From assembly GCA_964023275.1 (NCBI GenBank), contig OZ029916.1, positions 26,945,587 through 27,009,586 on the forward strand: a stretch of DNA of 64,000 nt. The letters run 5' to 3'. Source of the DNA: Norana najaformis. Lineage: Eukaryota; Annelida; Clitellata; Crassiclitellata; Hormogastridae. Below, one piece after another: positions 33,658 to 45,100 of this stretch. Each line of letters begins with the position of its first letter. The stretch's first letter is position 1. Position numbers and translations under genes: made by a program. The notes under the pieces were generated by a model, which saw only the letters and a list, made by a program, of their open reading frames with translations, was not told the origin of the DNA and ran no database searches.

Positions 33658-36406
33658 CTGTAAAATACAAACATGGCTCAAATTCTTAACAGCCACAGAA
33701 ACATCAAGGCAGCTAAAAATGACCTAGAACAAAGTGGAATCCTTAAGGGTAAAATCAATGTTCATCCAATATCCTACTCTTCTAAACACATGCATGCAAG
33801 CATCAATACACTTAATGCAGCACTTGTATCTATGAAAGGTGCTGCTGATATTTTATTGATTTCACAATGTTCATATAACCATGACATATCTCAAGACTGC
33901 ATTGCAGTTTTCTATCATTAAACTGGCCCATCATTCAGTGTAAGACAAGTGCCCTTAACTGGACAAAACCTAAACATAAAATCTTTTAAAAATATTTTAA
34001 ATTTGAAATCATGGCCAAACTAAACAAAAAACAAATTAAAAATGACAATTATTAAAATCTCAGCAACCTCAGCTGACTTGCCCACTAGCCAGTGTAGAAG
34101 TCATACACAGCTTTTTAAATGCTAATTAACCTTCTCTGATAGCCTTCTACCTCTTCACTCTCTTTCTTCATAACTGTCATAACTTCTATAGCATTTGTGC
34201 ATACTGCATGAACTACTGACTCACTTTTAATTTGTCACAAAGACAAATATGCACTAATTAAAAATGGTTCAGAACTTCTATAATAAAATCTCAGAGATTC
34301 CAACATATCGATACCATGCTTCAATCACTGAACTGGCTTATCATTGGGGTCTATCTTGTAACATGTCCTATGGTCTTCCCTGCTCACCTGTCTGACAATG
34401 CAGGTCTGTGATAATCAACTGTTGCCTTGTTTATTACAGTAATGGAACTACAGAAATTTCCAGGTTAGATTAGCAAATGAAGCTAGAAGTCAGGTTAACT
34501 TCCAGAACATCAACCTGCTGAAATCCAACCACCTTTAAATGGGAAATTGAGTTCAATGAGACAAATCATGAGTTGAGATAAAAATGACTGCATTTAGTGA
34601 CTGGTTGTGGAGAGAATTCCACAGCGCTGAGCTGGAAATCTGAAACAGATCATCCACCCAGAACATTTCTAACTGCTGGCAGAACCAGAGTAAGGCAATC
34701 AAAAGACTTACTGAATAGTTATGATTTGGGGGAACAAGGGTTGATTAAAGTATTGAGTTGTTGGACATTCTCTCAACCATTCAAATTCTTATCAAAGAAA
34801 ACATAAAACATGATGTTGCTGAGTAAAATGTTGGGCTTTGTGCCTATAATTAAAGAGCGCGTTCATTCTGTGTAACCTATCAAGTGTTCAGCTGCACACG
34901 AAACTACAAAATAAAGTATAAAACCAATCAAATACGCATTCATGTGATGAAAATTCCTTCGATTTACGTTGCTTGCTCAGTACGATTTCGAACAATACTT
35001 CTGAAAAGTTTCAGACTGAGGCTCCAAGGCACCTTGACATTGAAGAAACGACCTTGATAGTCAACTTCAAGACCAAAACAAACGTTCCCGCACAGCGGCA
35101 ATCGATACACAGGCTTAATCGTAAATCGTAAACTCGAGATTTCTACAGCAACCAATTTTAGGTCATGCGAATGCAACTCAAAGTAAGATAAATCTTAGTT
35201 TACATTACATTTTCGTAGAAACGCGAAATTACCTTAAAACACCACGACCTTTACCCCAATCAAAGATTGACCTGAATTTCTCAGTCTCAGTCAAAGAGTA
35301 TAAATCTTAGAGTATAAATCGTTGGTCTCAGTAGCACAGATGATATGTCACAGATTCAACAATGTGTAATGAGAACACTGGTCAGCATTATCTAGTGCAG
35401 ACGGCAGGATAAAATTTACATGTGATAAGCGTAGTTAATGTTTAAATTAGCTATAACTAATTATGTAATTTAAAATAATGATGGTTGAATACCTAAATCA
35501 AACTTTATCTGCTCATAAAATTGTGGTGCTGTCTACGTTGCCATAATTTATTCAGTCACGCACTGGCAAGTTTACTTAAATAATGTGAAATATGACTCTC
35601 GCTTAAAAGCCTGTACATCATAAGCCTTCGACATATTTTCTCGATTCCATTTTTACGTTGGTTCTCTGGACCTTTATTAATTTTTAAGACGCTGAAAACA
35701 TGGTGTATGATAATAATTATAACGTCACCAAGTTGAAACTCTGATTAATATATGTATTCTGTGGTCGCTAGAGGACTGAACAGAATGTATAGCGCTATAA
35801 AGTACTTTCCATCGTTGACAATTTAATTATTATTACATACATTTACACCTTCTGTATTTTACTTTTTGTTCAAACTTGCATGTGGCGACCTTATGCAGTA
35901 ATATCTATCTATATGTAAATATGTAACAGGCTTACTTACTTGGGTCAATATATGAACCACATTACTACAAAACAGAAATGAAGTAAACCTATTCTCGCAC
36001 ACAGAAATCGAGACTAGGCCGACACGAATAAAGGCCTTATAAATATAAAATGATACCAATAAATGCAAAGCTAGGATTTAGATATATCATAGCATCTACA
36101 TTTCCACACACTTTAAACGATTGAAATTAAGGTAATAATACACTTTAAAGTTGCTCAAAGTATTAACCTTGCAAATGAAAATGCGTAAAAATTCACTGTA
36201 ACTGAGTAACCCTCTAGAACATTTCTGTCTTTTAGTTTGTCCTTTTTACTTCGCGTGTCCGAAGAACTTTGTCATTTAGTGCGGGATGTCTGTTGTTGCC
36301 CTGACTACAGACAACAAGAACTTGTGGACGCTTAAACAACTTGCGAGATTCACTAACATCACATTTATACAGAATTTGTAAGGGTTTGACAGCTTTGAAA
36401 AGCACA
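33658..36406. other. 5' region between the divergent hexacupin and CFAP58 genes
   Basis: Holds the 5' UTR intron of the cupin gene, whose acceptor adjoins 33658. Possible minus-strand donors for a non-coding first exon are AAG|GTAATT (exon side at about 35230) and CAAG|TAAGTAAG near 35938. Between 34590 and 34800 a stretch (GGAGAGAATTCCACAGCGCTG) resembles LINE 3' UTR sequence. A short LINE tail (AATCGTAAACTCGAGATTTC) lies at 35117-35165. No other coding exon is seen. Confidence 0.45.
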
Positions 36407-36415
36407 ATGGAAGAG
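36407..36415 (+). CDS. CFAP58: candidate first coding exon of CFAP58 (Met-Glu-Glu)
   Basis: ATGGAAGAG followed by GTGGGA gives a three-codon exon ending in phase 0, which is what exon 39167 requires. It makes the N-terminus MEE-ENSKEEPVDD, acidic like other CFAP58 starts. An alternative is ATG at 37099 (MPAAGQ|GTTTAT), also phase 0. The donor GTGGGA is weak. RNA evidence would decide between them. Confidence 0.35.
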
Positions 36416-36646
36416 GTGGGATTGCAATTTATCATATTATTTTGTTTAAAATTATTCCGATATCAGTGAACGGCTGTTTGGTGAGGATTAATAAATTCCC
36501 TACAGCGTATTAACGGAATTGAAATACAATAAGTTGTGTGTCGTTCACGAACTAGGACCAGCCTGTGATTCAGATGCCATGTGTGGGGATTTGGTGTGGA
36601 AAGTGAAGTATAATGTATCATTTCAGGTTTTTCGGTCAGTTTTGGT

Positions 36647-36722
36647 GCCATGTCAGAATGTATCGGGTCAAGCCGGGGGAGGGTGCTGGTTTTGAATGTG
36701 TTTGCGGTGTGGTCTCCAACCA
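36647..36722 (+). repeat. copy 1 of a 77-bp direct repeat
   Basis: GCCATGTCAGAATG...GGTCAAGCCGGGGGAGG...GTGGTCTCCAACCA is repeated with few changes at 38603-38680. The second copy directly follows an RT relic and its CT tract, so both are probably 3' tails of the same LINE family. Confidence 0.85.
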
Positions 36723-37659
36723 TAGATATAATAACACTGGATACAGCATACAGCCCGATTTCTATACTACACAGTGAAGCCAACATCTCCTGGGTCAAAT
36801 GACGTCATGGGTGGCAGAAAGCTGAGCTTCGCACGGTCGTCGTATGCGCCCTAGAGGAAAGTTGAGCGCTGTCGAAGTATACATTTTTTGAAAATGACTA
36901 AATCATATGCCAAGTGAGATGAAAGAATAAAGTCAAGTCCCTGTTGCGTACATTTGCCCTCACTTTGCATGTTCATTAAGCAAAGACCTACGAATATGTG
37001 AGGAAAACTATTAACACATGTCTCCCTCACCAAAATACATTGAGGCGGTGGTTTTGCAGTGTGAAAGGCCAACCTGGTTTCATAAAGCTAACTTCAAAAT
37101 GCCAGCAGCAGGACAAGTTTATTTCATTTACTGGAAAAATTATTTATTGAAGATACAGCTAATTTTGTATGTCATCTCATGAGCACACATAAATGATTTA
37201 TATGCTGAAGAGTACAGAGGTATAAATAGGGCTACAGTGATTGCACGGTTCCAGCATTCCATGAGCAACGTCATATGTAAGATATATGACATACCCTAGG
37301 TTATATGAATCCTATGTTGCAATGTTACCATCCTTCCATACCATGTACAGGAAATATGAAGCCTATCTGGGAATATTGTCATATAGCTACATACACCCTA
37401 CATATGATGCTGTTTGGGGAAAGGCATGCCAATTTGACACAAATTCATAATTTTACAAATTCATATTAAAATTAGTTTACTGTGTGTGTGTATGTGTGCA
37501 TGTTGAAACTATTTTAGTATAAATTATAAATTTACAGTAATATTACAGTTGTATTACTATAGCCCTGCCAGCATGCCCATGAACATTTGATAGGTTCAAA
37601 ATGCAGGGGCCCCACAAGGGAATAGTACCATTTGGGCCCAATGTAAACTTTGCTGTAGA

Positions 37660-38520
37660 GACTGAATTCTTTCTATTCATTTTCACCATTCCACCTTCTG
37701 ATCTCTTGTGCCTGAACCCATCTAAAACCAAATTCCTACTTGTTGGCCTATGTGACAACCTCAAGAAAATTCCTGATCCTTCTATCTGCCTCAGCCCGGA
37801 TTCTATCTCCACAAACACCATTAATGCTGACTCCTGTCTGCAAATTAGGTGTAATATTCTACCAAAACCTCACCTTTTCTGATCATAACACCCATCTTTC
37901 CCATTCTTGCTTTATGCATATCCATGACCTTTGCACAATTTGCCTTACATATGCTTGAATTCAAAACTGCATCTACCATTGCCACATCCGTAGTCTAATT
38001 CAATTCACTTTTTATCAGTGTAGATACCACTCAAATAAACCGCCTTCAGGCTATCCAAAATGCTCTTGCTCATGCAGTCACCAAAACTCCCACACCCTAT
38101 CACATTGGTCCTGTTCTCAAATCATTTCACTGGCTTAAAAATACAGTACCTGAACACAGAGTATAAAATCCTTTTGCTTATTTATAAGACAATTCAATCT
38201 TCCCAACCCTCCTATTTTTGTCATTTATTTGCATTCCAACCACTCCATTGGACCCAATCCTATTCTGTCCTAACACTTCTTCCCCCCCGTCATTTCGTCT
38301 TTAAAATTTGGAAGTCGCTATATAGCCATAGCTGCTCCACCGCTCTGGAATAAACTCCCACCAGAAGTTTATTCCAGAGGGGTGGAGCAGCTATGGCTAT
38401 AGTTATCTGACCCATCAAAAGAACTCGCCAACACTTCACCTTTGGGAATTTCTGGCTGGTCTTTCACTCAAAACTGAAAACATTACTTTTCCAAAAATCT
38501 TATCCTGCTTTTTCCTCTTC
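37660..38520 (+). pseudogene. CR1/L2-like LINE reverse-transcriptase 3' half, frameshifted
   Basis: Broken frames spell the usual order of an RT C-terminal half. LCLNPSKTKFLLVGL lies near 37710. Around 38045 comes RLQAIQNALAHAV, then TPYHIGPVLKSFHWL and EYKILLLIYKTI-S-QPSY near 38160-38215. AIAAPPLWNKLPPEV is near 38325, and the SFTQN-KHYFSKIL tail follows at 38465. Stops and frameshifts occur throughout and the catalytic YxDD region is missing, so it is a dead 5'-truncated copy. It sits in the putative first intron of CFAP58. Confidence 0.8.
38321..38401. repeat. 36-bp palindrome with 9-nt loop inside the LINE relic
   Basis: Arms 38321-38356 and 38366-38401 are complementary with one mismatch (GCTCTGG against CCAGAGG). 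The left arm encodes the conserved AIAAPPLWNKL part of the RT tail and the right arm is its inverted copy, so the fold-back arose by a local inverted duplication of RT sequence. Confidence 0.9.
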
Positions 38521-38527
38521 CCCACAT

Positions 38528-38596
38528 CTCTATCTCTCTCTCTCTCTCTCTATCTCTCCCCCCTCTCTCTCTCTCTCTCTCGCTCTCTCTCTCTCC
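38528..38596. repeat. (TC)n microsatellite
   Basis: CT-rich array with a CCCCCC interruption between the RT relic and the second copy of the 77-bp repeat. Confidence 0.9.
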
Positions 38597-38602
38597 AATC
38601 CG

Positions 38603-38680
38603 CCATGTCAGAATGAATCCGGTCAAGCCGGGGGAGGATGCTGGTTTTGAATGTGTTTTGGGTGTGGTCTCCAACCACTT
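38603..38680 (+). repeat. copy 2 of a 77-bp direct repeat (LINE 3' tail)
   Basis: Partner of 36647-36722. It is followed by CTTTCAGAAAAGCGCTATTACT, a typical LINE/SINE terminal word in this window. Confidence 0.8.
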
Positions 38681-39166
38681 TCAGAAAAGCGCTATTACTA
38701 TGAAATAATTACGCCACTACCTTTTCCAATATATGAAAAAGTAATAAATTATGCTAAAGTATGACTGCCATTGCTTGGTTGTTTCAGGATTGTTTCTTAT
38801 CACAGGTTAACAGAGGAAATCAGTATTTGGTGTAGGCCTGTGATTTTTAAATGAGTTTACTGGTTGAAGTATCAGTAAAGTAAATAAGCAAGTTGTGTAA
38901 CATAATGGCAAAATTTTATTATGTCCTTTCTTGAATCTGATTTGCTGATTGTTGTGCTTGGCTGTAGATCAACTTTAATTTCACTTCAATTTTGTGTGAA
39001 GTTTGAGCAAATCAGATTTCCTCTAAATAGACATTAGACATCTCAAAGAAATTATGGTATCTCAAACAAATTATGGTGATGCATTACATTATGCTGTTCT
39101 CACAGTTGGTTTGTAATTTATTTTTCATGAAATCTAAAAGTGGTGCTGTTTTTGTGTATCTTCCAG

Positions 39167-42100
39167 GAAAATAGTAAAGAGGAACCGGTGGATGACATCG
39201 TGTGGGCAAAACTTGAGAAGGAGTTTCTGGCCGTTAGTGACATGTTCCTCTTTACCAGTAGTTTAACAGTCAGGTTGCAGTTGGTGGTTGGAAGTAGTGG
39301 GGAGGGGGTTAAGAAAAACTCAGGGCAGGAGCCCATTTGACTAGGAAGAAATGGGAAGAGGACTGAGCCAATAAGGATAAGTTTCCCTCTCACCATCTAA
39401 AAATCACACTCTGGGTGGTGGGCTTAAATTTTGACATTTACAACGATGATGACAGTGATCGTAATTGTAATCATAATCCCGAGATTTCTACAGCACCCAA
39501 CGAAAGCCACGTCATGAGGACCAACTTATTCACAGGTGCTCAATCAAAACAAAATCGATAGGCAGAAGTGTTTGGTTCTGGGTCAAGATCCAAGAGTCAG
39601 GCAGAGAGACAATGTGGTAGCTGTGGGTGATGTTTGGAATTGGAGTGGAGAGAGAGAAGAGGAAGAAGGGGAGTCAGGATAGGATCTGTGAAAGAGGAAT
39701 GTTTGAGTGATGGCCAAGATGATGAAAAGGCAGAAGAAAGCACTATCACACAGCCAACAAAATATCACAGGTGTTTTTATGTTATATTTTTATGTTCTAG
39801 ACTCTTGAAGAACTGAAGGGAGACAGGAATTTGGAAAAATACCGTCATGAATATGAACAGATTTTCCGAGTTCTGAAGAAAACACGTGACAATGAAAATC
39901 GACTTAAGCAAAAATCACGAGAACTGAAGGCTGAAATTGTAGCAAACTCCGCCAAAGTGTCAAGCTGCCTAAAATTAACACAAGACTCCGAAGCTACAGC
40001 AGCTAATCTAAAAAAGGTAAAATATTAAACAAATGTTGAAAAATGAGAATTCCTAAAATAAACATTAAAAGGATACAATTCCTTGAAATTAAAGTCTCAT
40101 ATAACCTTACTGATTTCAGAAGGGATGCTCACTTCTTTGACATAGGCATGAGGCAATTTCCAAAGTTGCAAACATGGGGCCAGTGCATGGCAGAATTTGC
40201 AGTTTACTTTTCTATGCTCACTGTAGTACCAAAATATGCTGCTTGACAGCAGAGGTACTCAGGTACTTGTGTGGTGACAACTTGCCCTAGGTTATTCCAT
40301 GCAGTCATTTGTGCAGCTTGCAACAGAATGTGAAATCATGTCAGTTGATTACAGAGCACATGTGACACAAATCCTAAAAACATACAGTAAGTGGCATCAG
40401 TGGATTGCTTGTGTGGAGGGGAAAGAGTATTTCCAGAGAGGTGCCACATTCTGAGGGACGCCAGCATGTAACCAAGAGGGGTGCAGAGGCGAACCGCCCC
40501 CCACGCCTATAGCTAAATCCACCACTGATTGGCATTTTGTTTATGTCCAATTACATTCCAGCACATTTGACTTTGCCCAGTGCATTACATACATTACGTG
40601 GAATCACAGCTTTTTAAAATGAACTTTTTTTAAATGTTGTGAACAAGAGAACTGCACAGTAAAATTACCACTAGTGTTAACAGTTAGCTAACTCAACTAT
40701 AACGAGTATGCCAACTGTACACTGTCAGTGGGAAGATCAGGTGGTGAGGGAGAGGGCTGACCACCCTCTCTCATATGCCGAGGCTAAGAAACATGCAGTC
40801 GCTAACACTGTGCACCCATGGCTCTCTTTCAGGGCCAGTTTAAGGAACTGCTCTTCTTCTCAATGCTTCTTCTAATGTTCTGTTAGGAGCTTATGATACA
40901 CTATCAAAATTAATCTTGTTCAAAATGAAAGGATTGTAATGTTTTCTTCAAAAATGTTTTTAACCCCCATGGATGTTGCCAACACTAGTTCATGAATTAA
41001 ATTTCTGTTTTAAAATGTCTGTTGAATAGCATTCACATTCCAGCCATCTAAGTGAGAGCCTTTTTATACAGATTCTATAAATATTTTAATATGACTACCT
41101 CAGGGTAAACTTTAAATTTTGGTGATGTTGAATATGCTACGGTAAGCTGATGGCGATGACAACAACGACAGTGATGATGATGATGTACAGAGCTTTTTTA
41201 AGATAGGTAATAAGAATGTGATGATGAAGGTAATGGCAGCATTGGTAGAAACTTCATTATCATCATCATCAGCATCATCATATTCATCATCGTCATCATC
41301 ACCACCTCCATCACCACCACCACTACTACCACTACCACCACAATCACCACAGTTGCTTTCATTATTATGATAACATTTTCTGCAGGAACTTGAGAAAACA
41401 TGGGAGTTGCTGGAGAAAGCAACCACTAAGGAGCAGGCGGAGAAGCAGAGAGCAGATGGGTATCAGCGAGAGATTGCTAATCTCACCAAGATGCTGGAAA
41501 AGGGTGCGGAAGGACGTTCTCCGGGTCAAGAACAAAGGTTGTTCTTTGCCTTCTAAAGATATGTTTGGATTAGTTCTGTTTCAGTCACTCATTCAGTAGT
41601 TGGTCTGCAGATGGTAATTCTTTAGTAATTGTTCAATCTGGTGGTTATTCTTTAAGTCATTCAGCCAGTCATCATGTTGTAGCCTATTGGTTAAAGTTGT
41701 ATAGCTCTGCATAGAAAGAGCAAATTACATTGTAATCATAATCATAATCGTAATTCCAAGATTTCCACAGCGCCCAACAAAAGCCATATTGCGGAGACCA
41801 GCTTATTCATAGGCACTCAGTCAAAACAAATCGATAGGCAAAAAGGTTCAGTTCCAGGTCAAGATCCAAAAGTCAGACGGAGAGACAGTGTGGCAGCTAT
41901 GGGTGGTGGTGTTTGGGACTGGAGAGGAGAGAGAGATAAGAGGAAGAAGTGGTGTACTTAGTGATGCTCGTGTTGTTTATTAGTCAGTCCTGAAGTTGGT
42001 CATTTAGCTGGTCATTCAATAAATAAGTCAGTTATCTTAACTTTAATTGTTATAACAGAAAACTAAATATATGACTAATGTACTTGCCAGCTAGTTGGTA

Positions 42101-45100
42101 ATTTGTGTGTGTATGTGATAAAAACAGCTAATATCCCTTTAATAAATAGGCATTTGTAGTGAAAGAAACTCCTTTTTGTCTTCTGTAACATTCCTGGTTT
42201 TCAGTTTGTGACAAACAGGGTGCAGCTGAAACTAAGTTAATCCTAAACAGCCACATTCATTGGGCTCTTAGTGTGCCCTAACTGTGCCATTGGTGGGTAC
42301 TGGTGTCCAGCTGTGGGCCCACTTTGGGTACAACAAATGTGGCTGTTAGGGTGTAGTGGCTTAGCAGCTTCATTTGAGAGCCCCATTTACATGAAATTCC
42401 TTTCTGTAATTTGTTTTAGTCTGAATGAGCTGCTGAGAGTCAAAGAAGAGTTGACTCAGGAACGAGACGAGCGTCTCAAAGAGATCACAGAGTTGAGGGA
42501 GAAAATTGCAGAGTCTCAGAGTGAAGACCAAAAATTGGAAGCTCAACAGGCAGAACTCAATGAAAAGATTCAGGAGGTAGGACAATCTGGAACTTTATTT
42601 GGATACTGAAATTATTTAGCACAGTTTAAACAACACATTCGAGAGTGCTTTGTTCTTGACTCAGGGGACATCCTTCTGCAAACGTCTCTTGGTGAGATTA
42701 GCTATCTTTCACTGATACTTAACAGTGGGCCTACGCTAACGTTTAGGAATGATGTGAGCAATGATATTTTTCTTACGTTTCAATAAGAATAGAGATTTCC
42801 TTTTGGAATTTGTAGGCATATTTAGTTCTAACTGAGGTTTTATTTTTCACTGTATTTTCTTTCTTATTTTTTCCTTTAACAGCTTCAACAGGATATCCAG
42901 GTGCGTAACAACGAAGCACAGCGTGAAGCCAGGAAGAAGGACAAACTGGAGAGGGAACTGCGTCAGCTGAAGACAGATCTTGATGCAAAAATGACAGATA
43001 TAAAAACTCTTCAACAGCAGAACGAACGCTACGTGCAAGAGCAAGCAAAACTAGAAAAAGAGATCAAGGACAATAAAGTAGGAAACATTTATTATGCAAA
43101 GAAGGCTTGGTTTCTAATTTTATATTTGTCCTCTGTAAACTTCAAGACAGTTTCTCTGCATATATGAAGAAAGCAACAGTGTGATTGCAGTTTAATTAAT
43201 TACTTTTATAGATCAATTGAACAATTAAATTTAACTTGTATGGGCTTCCTGGACATCTAATAATTTGCTTTTGCTTTCACGTTAATTTTGTAGTAGTCTT
43301 ACAGTGATTTGTTAGACTTTCATCTTTGCCTTTTGGGATGTGAAATCATCAGTTTATGGTTGAGCCCTGCAGCCTGTAAAAAATATTGTCCAGTTATTTG
43401 ACTGCTGTGTTGCAAGCCTCATCACCTGTCATCACTCCTCTTCTTCTGGATGTCTGTGGGAGCTCACCAGTGGTGACTCTTCCAGTTTTCTGAGCACTGT
43501 TGCATTTTGATAACATTTGTTCTTAGTGACTCTAACATCATTCAGTCTATCGCAGGTAACACTTTTATGAGGTACTTAAAAGGCACTCTAGTAAGTGTCT
43601 GCATACATAGATACTTAAATGCATAGGTTATACAATCATATTATTTCTAAGAAAAAGGCTCACATGATACAAGATACAACACTGCATTTCTAGTGTATCA
43701 CTCATATAGCAACACAATTCAAGACATTATTTACTCTAGCAGATAACTACAAGATAGGTGATGAGAAAAGCACTACTGTGCATTGAATGTGTTACGAAAA
43801 GAAGTCCCTTTGATTTTTCAGATAGCATTTGAGCGCCAGCAGAAGGACAACGAATTGATCCAAGCCAGACACCAAAAGATGCAGGTTGACCTTGAAACAC
43901 AGATCGGAATCTGCAATGAACTGAACACAGAGAACCAGACAAAGGCCCTCGAATTAAAGGTCTGTACATACATACATTCATACATACACACACAAAGGTA
44001 TGTACATAAATACATGCATATGTACATACATTTACATAAAACATACAGCATACCAGACAAAGGCCCTTGCATTATAGGTATGTGCATTTACATATGGGCA
44101 AGTTGTAAAAAGCAGTTTAACTTGAAATGGGCATATCTTAGTGACTTCAAAGACTCCATTGTTAATTGCAACAGGCAGGGTTTCTAATTCTTTGAGATTT
44201 GTTTCAGCAAAAAGAAGAGGAAATAAACCAGCTGAAGCAGGAGACACAGCGACTGAACAAACTTCGCGAGACGACTCAACGTAAACTGAGAACTGTAGAA
44301 GAACAGAAAACAGAGATCGAGCAACAGAGGGAGATTCACAAGAACCAGATTGCTGCAATGGAAAGGGGTTCGTACCAGAATTCTTATCCTTATATATACT
44401 TTAGTATGTATGTATGTGTGTATGTGTGTATGTATGTATGTATGTATGAATGTGTGTATGTATGTATATGTTTTTACACACTGCATATAAGATAGGACCT
44501 ATTTTTGTACATTGTATGCTTTCTGTACATTTTGGTGGGAAAGCCAGCTGTGTATAGAAGTGTTGTGTTTAACCTTAGCTCAAACTGGATTTTGGTTGTT
44601 GGTCCTGCATGACCATTTTTTTGCCACACTCTCAAGTGATCATATTTGATCTTCTTGCTTGGATGATTTATCTGGTTCTTCTGAGCCGTTTTGGGTTTTT
44701 TTGAGCGATTTTCATTACGATCTGCTGGTGGACGTTGGGTTTTCTTTGTGAGGCTGTTCATTGGTCTGTCACCACCCGAAGTCAACGTTTTATAGATATG
44801 TGAGTTATGCTTCTCTTGTAAATAGCTTAGGAAATGAAAATATATTTTATCGTAAGTTGGTGTCCCACTGCATTTCCCTAGACAACCTGCAACAGTGTAT
44901 GTATATGTATGTATGGATGTAAAAATGTGTATATATATATGTGTAGACCACAATGGCTCAGAAATATGGCTAACTGAGAGATCTGAAAACAAAAAGTGAA
45001 ATGTGACGTGGGGTGTTTCTGACGAAAGGTTGCATACATAATAGAAGATTGTTTGCAAAGTGCCAGAAAGAGAAAAATGAACACACTAACAGTAAGCTGA

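Noticed and set aside
33658..33696. Upstream in-frame Met extending hexacupin by 13 residues
   Set aside because: The extension (MAVKNLSHVCILQ) is intron sequence. A TTTTACAG acceptor directly precedes the MASFR start and domain 1 needs no extra residues.
32161..33727. Several plus-strand open frames of 60-160 codons
   Set aside because: Shadows on the opposite strand of the hexacupin coding sequence.
36463..36798. 111-codon minus-strand open frame
   Set aside because: Runs antisense through a LINE-tail repeat copy that recurs at 38603; no domain.
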